Assembly (NCBI GenBank): GCA_021234155.1
Contig: JAJEKV010000006.1
Span: forward strand, 498,001-562,000
From: Isoetes taiwanensis
Lineage: Eukaryota; Streptophyta; Lycopodiopsida; Isoetales; Isoetaceae
Reading direction: 5' to 3'
DNA: 64,000 bases
Shown: positions 57,541-64,000 of the stretch, piece by piece
How the letters are laid out: every line of letters begins with the position of its first letter
Position numbering within the stretch: position 1 is the first letter of the stretch
Translations under genes and position numbers: made by a program
Notes under the pieces: model-generated
Told to the model about the DNA's origin: nothing
Database searches by the model: none
The model's input: the letters and a program-made list of their open reading frames with translations, nothing else

Positions 57541-58430
57541 GCCCAAATGTATGCATGGCACTTAAGGATTAGGGAAGGGGCCTATTGCACATGTTGTTGC
57601 ATAATTTGGCATCAATGAGTAAAAAAATCTAAGTTTTGTCCCTTTTGGCTTTGTCATCCAAACCATATTACCACCACTACTTTTGTTTAGTCTCTGATAA
57701 GGGTTAGCCTAGAATACATTTTGAAGCATACTTAGGGGCTAAAAAGACATGACGTATGGTGAATGAGCAGCATATGCTCTTTTGGCCAGTGCCATCTTTA
57801 GGAATAGGCTTTGTGGATCTGATCAAACTCCCCTTCATCTTGGGCTTATCCATCTTTTCACTAAATGAACCAAGGCATGTTCATTGAGCTCTTTTCTAGA
57901 GCAAGAACCTCCAAATTTATCAACAAAATCTGCTGAATAAATCCAATCATTATGCCAATTCATCAAAGTAGACGATCATCAACATGCTAATCTGCCAATT
58001 GAAATTAAAATGCTCTATTGTTTAGGTTTAAGTAGATGTGCAAATTTTTGCCAAACTCCAGTATCAAATTATGGGAAAGTTCTTGAAATACCTTTATTGT
58101 TTACTAAAATTACCGAAATGCCCTTCAACCAGGGACATTTTGGTAAAAATAGTAATAACGTTTTTATGATAATTCAAATGCAATTGTGCCCTTCAGACAA
58201 ATTTGAGATAACGATGAGAGCTTTCAAATAAGTATAAGATTGTCTGAATTGAAGTTGCTGATATAAAGTTAGCATGTCTTGAATTCTTCAAATTTTACCT
58301 GCAAAATATGTCATAACTTAATGCTGCGATCTTAAAATCGGGTTGTTGGAAAGCTCTCATTGTTATCTACAATTCATTTACGGGTATGTTTGCATTCGGA
58401 TTAGCAGAAAAAAGTTATTACTCGGCTAAT
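57541..58430. other. Intergenic, no gene seen
   Basis: AT-rich sequence with short frames only. Confidence 0.5.
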
Positions 58431-58572
58431 GGAAGATAATCGACCCAATCATCCTGCTAATAACTGATAAAGCACCTCAAATATTGTTCCAGAGTCTGAT
58501 AAGTGCGCTCCTCTTTCCCATTACGTTCTGGATGATGACTGGATGTCAGTAAGTGATCAATATGCTTGCCCT
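58430..58572 (-). mobile_element. Gypsy integrase core fragment (downstream part)
   Basis: The minus strand encodes HHPERNGKEERTYQTLEQYL followed by RCF, the region around the catalytic Glu of gypsy integrases (usually HPQTDGQTER). It continues the integrase whose N-terminal core lies at 63300-63529. The LINE, two SINEs and duplicated sequence separate the parts. Confidence 0.7.
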
Positions 58573-58575
58573 TCG

Positions 58576-58780
58576 GTGCCTGGTCTAGTGGTAGGACCTT
58601 AAACTGCCACACCCGAGGTCATGGGTACAAATCTTGTCGGTCTAGTAATGGGGACCTTAAAAATCCATTGCTTCGAGGTCATGGGTTCAAGTATGACCAA
58701 CCGGTCTTGTGGTAGAGACCTTAAATCTGCCATATGTACTCGATAATCACATGCAAAACAGCTCCTAGCATATCGCGAAT
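58576..58780 (+). mobile_element. tRNA-derived SINE with triplicated head, left copy
   Basis: Begins near TGCCTGGTCTAGTGGTAGG. TGGTCTAGTGG at 58581-58591 fits the pol III A-box consensus. B-box-like GGGTTCAAGTATG lies near 58684 and a weaker GGGTACAAATC near 58624. The phrase TCTAGTGG...GACCTTAAA...GAGGTCATGGGT recurs with a period of about 55-65 bp, so two to three tRNA-like modules lie in series. It ends near CTAGCATATCGCG, shared with the copy at 62886-63091. Confidence 0.65.
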
Positions 58781-61700
58781 TAAAAAATAGTCTATATGAC
58801 TCCACTGTCTTGAGATAACAACCTAGCTTTTGTGGATCCAAATCTAAGAGAGTATGGAAATTACGAAAACTAATATCAAATTTGTCCCTGAGTTTCTGCA
58901 TATGCTATGCATGATAGGAACACATGCTCTTCGTCTTCAATATCCCCGTTTGTGCACATCGAGCAAATACGTTCTTCCCTTGGAATGCCAGACCATCTAC
59001 CCATCTCTATTTGAAGCTTATGTGAGCCCGTGCGGTATCTTGCAATGGTTTGCTTCAAGTGTCGCGGGATACATGCATGAAGATATGCTTGATCAGAGTA
59101 CACGAGCATCATATTCACCTCCTTCATATAGTAAGCCATTTTTGTGCCAGGATCAGCCCAAATTCGTTGCAATACTAGTGACTGCACCATGTCTTGCACC
59201 CCTATCTCTGAGTCTGGCCAACTTGTACTGTTCAGCCCCCAACTATCCGCCCACTCCAATACATCTTTATACCAGCCCATACTTGTGGAGGCTTCCATGG
59301 CTTTCTTCGGGATCCGATTATCATCCATCCTGCGTACCCTATTGGCAAAAGTTATAGTCTGGATCAATGCCTCCGCTTCCAGTGGCAATAAACCTGCTTC
59401 TGCTAGCATAATAGGATAGGGTGTTTGCTGTTTGATGCCCATCTCCTCTTGTAAAAATATCTTCTGAACATTCTCGATCTGTTTCCATAAGCCTTTAGAC
59501 AAAGTAGGCCCCCAGATTGGGGCACCATACAGTAATACTGTTTGGACCAATGTTTTGAAAAGCATTCTCTTCAAACCCCAGTCTTGTAACGATGCTTTGC
59601 GGCAGCGTCTGAGCATGCCATACAAAGCCGTTTTCCCTCCAGCTGCACGTTTCTTAATACACTCTTTCCATTTATATTTCGCACTGAACTCAAGACCAAG
59701 ATACTTATAATGACTTACAGTCTCCAAAGCTTCTCCATTGTAGGTGAAAAGCGGCCTGCTTACTGTTCCGCAGACCATGATCTTGGATTTAGACAGATTA
59801 ACTTTCATTTTCTTCTCCACGCAAAACTCGCTCAGTGTTACTAAATGTTCCTGGAGCTCATTAGGTGTGGCTGCCAGCAGCACCACATCATCTGCATAGA
59901 GTAACAATTAAATTACATAGTCACCAAGACGAGTCCCTATAAGCCCTTTCTGTTCCAGCCATGATTGCGATTCATCTATGTACAATCCAAAGAGCGTGGG
60001 CGACAACGGACAGCCCTGCCTTACTCCTATTGTGCTTTGGATCTCTGTTGGGTAAGCTGCTAACCGAACTCTAACTTCTTTGTAGAGTTGAGACACTGCA
60101 CCCACAAGTGAGATGGGGACACCAATCTCTTTCATCCGATTGCCCAATTCATTTCTTGGAACCGTATCAAAGGCTTTTGAGAAGTCAATGAAAGCAAGGA
60201 ACAATGCCTTATTCGGTTTCTTAGCCTGTTCAATTAGCACCTTCAAAGCAAGGGCGTGATCCAGAGTACTGTGCATTCTCCGAAACCCTGCTTGGCATGT
60301 AGCTCTTGCACCAGTGGCATCTGCCCATGTGCTTAGTTTCTGCTCTAGTAGGCAGCCTAGTAATTTAGAGTAAACACTTCCTACCATGATTGTACGGTAA
60401 TTGCAAACCTCTGTTCTTGTACCTGATTTGTGCACTGGGACGACTTGTTCAATTGCCAGGACCTTGGCAAGCCTTTCTTGACAGCAGCATTCATGTGATT
60501 GGTTAGGATCTGGAGGAGTTTTTCATCGCCCCACTTCAGCAGCTCTGCGCACATCCCATCAAGATCCGCAGCCTTCCCATTCTGCATATGCTCTAAGGCA
60601 AAGCTTACCTCTGTTATTGTAAAAGGATCTTCATGCACCGCTGTAAGATCCATCTTTGGTGCATTTTCGCAGTGATACAAGGACCGTACTAGTTGCAGGA
60701 GATCTCCTTCATTCAACGGTTGGTGTTCAGTGTGACCTCTGAGTTTATTCCAGAAAGTTTTTGGGTGCTTGTGGAGCCAGTATCCAAGATCCGATTGCCT
60801 TTTCGATTCATAAGCCCTCTTCTTGCTTCTTAGGAGCTGTTTATACCATTTTGGCTTCACCTTAATTCTTGTAGGCAATTTGGCTCTTGCTGCAGAGCAT
60901 TCGGCATCCCACCATGAGTTACACGGTACTCCTACCTTCCTCTATCTGGTGTATCCAAAACAATGTCCTACTTCTCTCTTTATGGTGTCCGTGAGTAGGG
61001 TAGAATCAGCAGCTAATTCCCCACATCATGTGATGCTATCTAATGCCTGAGATAAGCATCTCTAGAAAACCTTCTGCTTCGTGTGGTCTAACTTTAGCCT
61101 GGGTCTGAAATAGATGGGTGCTCTTGTTTCATGCAGTTCTATCTTCAAATCAAAACATAAGCTTACATGATCTGATTCTGGCACTTTGTCTCGGAATTCC
61201 AATCGTTTTAGTATGCTACTATCATTAGGTGATATGAGCAAATAGTCTACAATACTTTCACCCATCGGTGTAATGCAAGTACTGGTATTTGTGTGCTTGA
61301 ATTTCTCTATTCCATTCATGATTTTCAGGCCACAAGCGGTCCAAAGTCTAGCAGCTTATCTTCCATGGTATTCCTTATCTGATCCGTGGATTGGCGTTTG
61401 AAGCTCCCATCATCTTCTTCCAATAGGAGCGGGTCACCTTCTTGCATGTAAGATACAGTCTGCATCCTTTTAGTTCTAGCATTAAAATCGCCTACAATTA
61501 TGACTGCTCCCTGATCTTTGTATGTAAGCACTTCTTTACAGAGATTGTGAAGCGGATTATCCCTGTCCATCCCTGCTTGATTATAAACAGTCATGTTTAA
61601 AGGGGCATAATAGCACGCTGCTACATACACAAATTGATTTTCCAGCTCTATTTGCAGCCACATGTCTTTGTTTTAAATTCATCTTGTTGCTATAACTTTG

Positions 61701-61945
61701 ATACGATCAGCAATGCCCTTTCTAGCATATGCTGCTAGTCCACCATAACCTCGTCCCACACCATGCTCCTTTCTGTTCCATATAGATCCAACTGTAATGA
61801 AATTTGGTATGTCTGGAAGAGGTCTCGTTTGATGCTCCCATGTTTCAAGGAAGAGAAGCACATCAATTGTGCTCAGCATATCCATGTTTGCCATTATTTT
61901 CTCTTGAGAAAAGCGGGTGCATGTTCCAAGACAAAATGACCTCAA
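58781..61945 (-). pseudogene. LINE ORF2: endonuclease, reverse transcriptase, C-terminal finger
   Basis: Endonuclease blocks lie in three frames: 61945-61679 (MLSTIDVLLFLETWE), 61663-61325 (AVIIVGDFNAR) and 61319-61062 (GESIVDYLLIS, PESDHVSLCFD). The linker is at 60878-60381 (NGKAADLDGMCAELLKWGDE). RT spans 60435-58876 with FLAFIDFSKAFDTVPRNEL, GVRQGCPLSPTLFGLYIDES and YADDVVLLA. One in-frame TAA stands at about 59908, six codons before the catalytic YADD's Asp pair, so RT is split by a single nonsense codon. A C-x2-C-x9-H-x4-C finger (CSMC...H...C) follows near 58950. A further shift leads to RNFHTLLDLDPQKLGCYL near 58840. Confidence 0.9.
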
Positions 61946-61957
61946 GGTCCCAATTCC

Positions 61958-62652
61958 CTATTCTTTCTTCCTTTTGGTTACTCTCGCCTTTCCATTTCTA
62001 TCCGGATATGCAACAAACCCCTCGATCCGCATCTTTTTACTTTTTGCGCATTCTCTTTTCCTAACTTCCAACTGTGCAGGAGTTAGGTCCATGTCTATCC
62101 AGATTTTCTGACCTTTCAGTGCACTTCTATTTTGCAAAACCCTGTTTTGAGCTTCTGTGTTGAATTTGACTAGAATTGGTCTATTATAGTTTGCTGGCTT
62201 ACCAAGTCTTCTGCAGTGAATGGCTTGAGGCTCATGTAAATGCATGATCTCCTTGAAGAAATGTGCAATAACTTGGTTGACATCTTCTGTTCTATCAGAC
62301 CGGAGATTTTCAGATTTGTTGCTCTGGTTTGTTCTTCCAACCTTTCTGCTGAGAGACGTTCATGGTGCAGATCCATTTGTGTTTTAGTGGCATTGGCTAC
62401 CAAATCAGCAAGTTGGGTCTGCAAATCGTTTATGGTTTCTTGCAGATTAACGGGTGATTCTTCAGTCCTGGGTTGGAGAGCTTTGAGCTCCGCTTTCAAT
62501 TCCTTGTTCTGGGTACTCAGATCCAGCACCAAAGTTCTTAGTTGGGCCATTTCCGCCCTGATCTCTTTCAACAGCAGATATACCTCATCGGAATCGCCAG
62601 GGTCACCCCGGGAGGGAGACCCAGCCTTCTTGCTTCTGGTCATACGAAACAA
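61958..62652 (-). pseudogene. LINE ORF1: coiled-coil and RRM-like protein, one frameshift
   Basis: The frame from 62652 starts MFRMTRSKKAGSPSRGDPGD, then forms a long coiled coil (LLLKEIRAEMAQLRTLVLDL, TINDLQTQLADLVANATKTQ), and enters an RRM-like domain at TNLKISGL. A shift near 62245 leads to HCRRLGKPANYNRPILVKF, SALKGQKIWIDMDLTP and a basic end KARVTKRKKE. This is the layout of L1-type ORF1 proteins. One frameshift separates the halves. Confidence 0.8.
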
Positions 62653-62674
62653 CCAGCCGCTATATCAATCGCCT

Positions 62675-62880
62675 ATCAATAAAAAATAGAGTGATTGCTA
62701 TGAAATAGTGTGGCAGTCCATGAAATATGTCTACTTCACAAAGGAAAAGATCAGATGTTCCCTCACTAATGATGGTGACATTGTAGGGAATAAAGTGAGC
62801 CATCTTAAAGAAATGATCAACGACGACCATGATGGCATAATGACCCCGAGAGATGTGATGAGCCTGCCGAGTTGACCCTC
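62675..62880 (-). mobile_element. Gypsy integrase fragment, duplicate copy
   Basis: The minus-strand frame reads [20 protein letters not shown], then VVVDHFFKMAHFIPYN and FHGLP, matching 63529-63330 with about ten changes. It includes the first catalytic Asp region (VVVD). It ends at the LINE edge. Confidence 0.8.
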
Positions 62881-62885
62881 CAGGC

Positions 62886-63091
62886 ATGTTCTAGTGGCAT
62901 GACCTTAAATCGCCACACCCGAGGTCACGGGTTCAAACCTGATCAATATCGGTCTAGTAATGGGGACCTTAAAAATCTATTGCCTCGATGTCACGGGTTC
63001 AAGTATGACCAACCGGTCCTGTGGGTAGAGACCTTAAACCTGCCATATATACTCGATAGTCACATACAAAGCACCTCCTAGCATATCGCGC
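62886..63091 (+). mobile_element. tRNA-derived SINE with repeated head, right copy
   Basis: Matches 58576-58780 in the same orientation. A strong B-box-like GGGTTCAAACCTGATC lies near 62929 and a second GGGTTCAAGTATG near 62995. GACCTTAAA recurs at about 62904, 62966 and 63031. It ends at CTAGCATATCGCG and carries no A-rich tail. Confidence 0.65.
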
Positions 63092-63103
63092 CTAGGTAGT
63101 GGA

Positions 63104-63292
63104 TTGGCTTCCATGTGATATATAGAATAAAGTGTTGTAGAATGTACTCATGATGTGATGATGAGTAGAATGACGTCCTTCAATAAAAAAAAGTGATTGG
63201 CTTCCATGTGATATATAGAATAAAGTGATGTAGAATGTACTCATGATGTGATGATGAGTAGAATGACGTCCTTCAATAAAAAAAAAAAAAGT
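63104..63292. repeat. 93-bp tandem duplication
   Basis: GTGATTGGCTTCCATGTGAT through GACGTCCTTCAATAAAAAAA is present twice in tandem (from about 63101 and 63194). The A-runs at the ends differ in length. Confidence 0.9.
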
Positions 63293-63299
63293 GATTAAT

Positions 63300-63535
63300 A
63301 TGCAATAACTCCAATGCAACGAACTGGGTCCACGATCACTGATAATAGTGTCTGGCAGTCCATGAAGTATGACTACTTCACGAGGGAAAAGATCAGATGT
63401 TCCTCCACTGGTGATGGTGATATTGCAGGGAATAAAGTGAGCCATCTTAGAGAAACGATCAACGACGACCATGATGGCATAATGACTCCGAGAGATGTGA
63501 TGAGCCTGCCGAGTTGACCCTCCTGGCAACTCGGG
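63300..63535 (-). mobile_element. Gypsy integrase core fragment (N-terminal part)
   Basis: The minus-strand frame from 63529 reads [20 protein letters not shown], then [16 protein letters not shown] and [15 protein letters not shown]. Both catalytic Asp positions of the integrase core are visible. The next expected segment lies at 58430-58572, after the nested insertions. Confidence 0.8.
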
Positions 63536-64000
63536 ATCTTGTCAAAACTTGCAGTAATTCTAGATTGATAATATTGGTGAAGAATTGAATCTTCCTATTG
63601 CACAGTTGAAATTACATACTCCAAACTCATTAAGTAAATGCTTATAAATTCAATGTAATAATGCAAAGTTAACATCCAATAAATAAACATTCTCAATAGA
63701 GATAATATCCAACTTTAGCAAATCAGCCCAGAAGCTTTTAACTCGATCAGGATCCCCAGCTCACATTCTGAGCCCTATAGCGAGAGTGGTGGGGTGAATC
63801 TCGTATGCACATACCCTTCCCAGCCCACGTTTGACATTGAAGGACCTCTTACCATGGGGTCACAAAAGTTGACGTAGCCTCCTGATCAGGGAAACTACGC
63901 CCGATGTCATAGAGCACAAGAGTACCACATAGAATCACAGATGAACATGAGCATGTCGGACTAGGCCATCGTACCTACCCAACCCCGAGGATCCAAGAGA
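63536..64000. other. Right edge, no gene seen
   Basis: No coding region is supportable. It may be non-coding sequence of the same gypsy element, but no LTR border was found. Confidence 0.4.

Larger units (their letters stand above)
58781..62670 (-). mobile_element. LINE with ORF1 and ORF2, nearly full length
   Basis: Minus-strand frames follow an ORF1 (62652-61958) and an ORF2 (61945-58781). The element lies between gypsy and SINE sequence. A shared 10-base A-rich string (TAAAAAATAG) at both edges could be a target duplication. ORF2 runs to the left edge without a stop or its own 3' UTR, which is unusual for a LINE and suggests a 3' loss at that edge. Confidence 0.85.

Noticed and set aside
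58576-58640. Functional tRNA gene
   Set aside because: A-box and B-box-like strings are present, but no acceptor stem or anticodon arm can be drawn. The unit is repeated with a SINE-like body.

Overview
The window is nuclear DNA of a land plant. It holds an intron-containing UFD1 gene, a sphingolipid delta-4 desaturase gene, a chlorophyll-binding-like remnant and a PPR pseudogene, in a dense bed of CACTA, Ty1-copia, Ty3-gypsy, LINE and SINE sequence. Gene density is low (two genes that look intact in 64 kb) and most transposon reading frames are broken. This fits a large, repeat-rich genome, perhaps fern-like, but the lineage is a guess and I could not run any search.

Layout. 1-5.1 kb: a SET-domain fragment followed by a decayed CACTA transposase gene (Transposase_21, DUF4218 and DUF4216 blocks in order). 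5.2-5.8 kb: a small broken two-exon unit. 6.2-9.5 kb: a GC-rich higher-order tandem repeat whose units each carry a stem-loop. 9.7 kb: a possible RNA-dependent RNA polymerase fragment. About 10.16-18.36 kb: a second CACTA element with palindromic ACGTCG-type subterminal repeats at both ends, an unrecognised cargo gene, a spliced TNPA-like gene and a CACTACAAGA-type right terminus. 20.2-28.8 kb: a D-amino-acid-oxidase-like gene split by about 7.9 kb of inserted DNA, which holds a LINE and an unusual Cys-rich reading frame. 30-31 kb: LINE relics. 32.0-33.6 kb: a nine-exon UFD1 gene. 35.3-38.5 kb: a light-harvesting-like remnant abutted by a second LINE. 38.9-44.35 kb: a structurally complete Ty1-copia element with apparently identical 573-bp LTRs and a TATGG target duplication. 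46.7-52.5 kb: a Myb/SANT-like pseudogene and a truncated chromodomain Ty3-gypsy element bracketed by about 215-bp direct repeats. 53.5-54.8 kb: an intact two-exon desaturase gene. 55.8-57.5 kb: a PPR pseudogene. 58.4-63.5 kb: a gypsy integrase interrupted by a LINE and two copies of a SINE with a triplicated tRNA-like head.

How the parts relate. There is no operon-like logic. The two intact genes are housekeeping: UFD1 in Cdc48-dependent ubiquitin-protein extraction, and the desaturase in sphingolipid long-chain-base synthesis. Everything else records successive insertion. Every LINE and LTR retrotransposon here lies on the minus strand, and both CACTA units lie on the plus strand. The most unusual observations are the Cys-rich reading frame with its own TATA box inside the insertion in the oxidase gene, the palindromic CACTA subterminal repeat code, the triplicated tRNA-like SINE head, the stem-loop satellite, and the TATTC pentamer tails shared by otherwise different LINE 3' ends.
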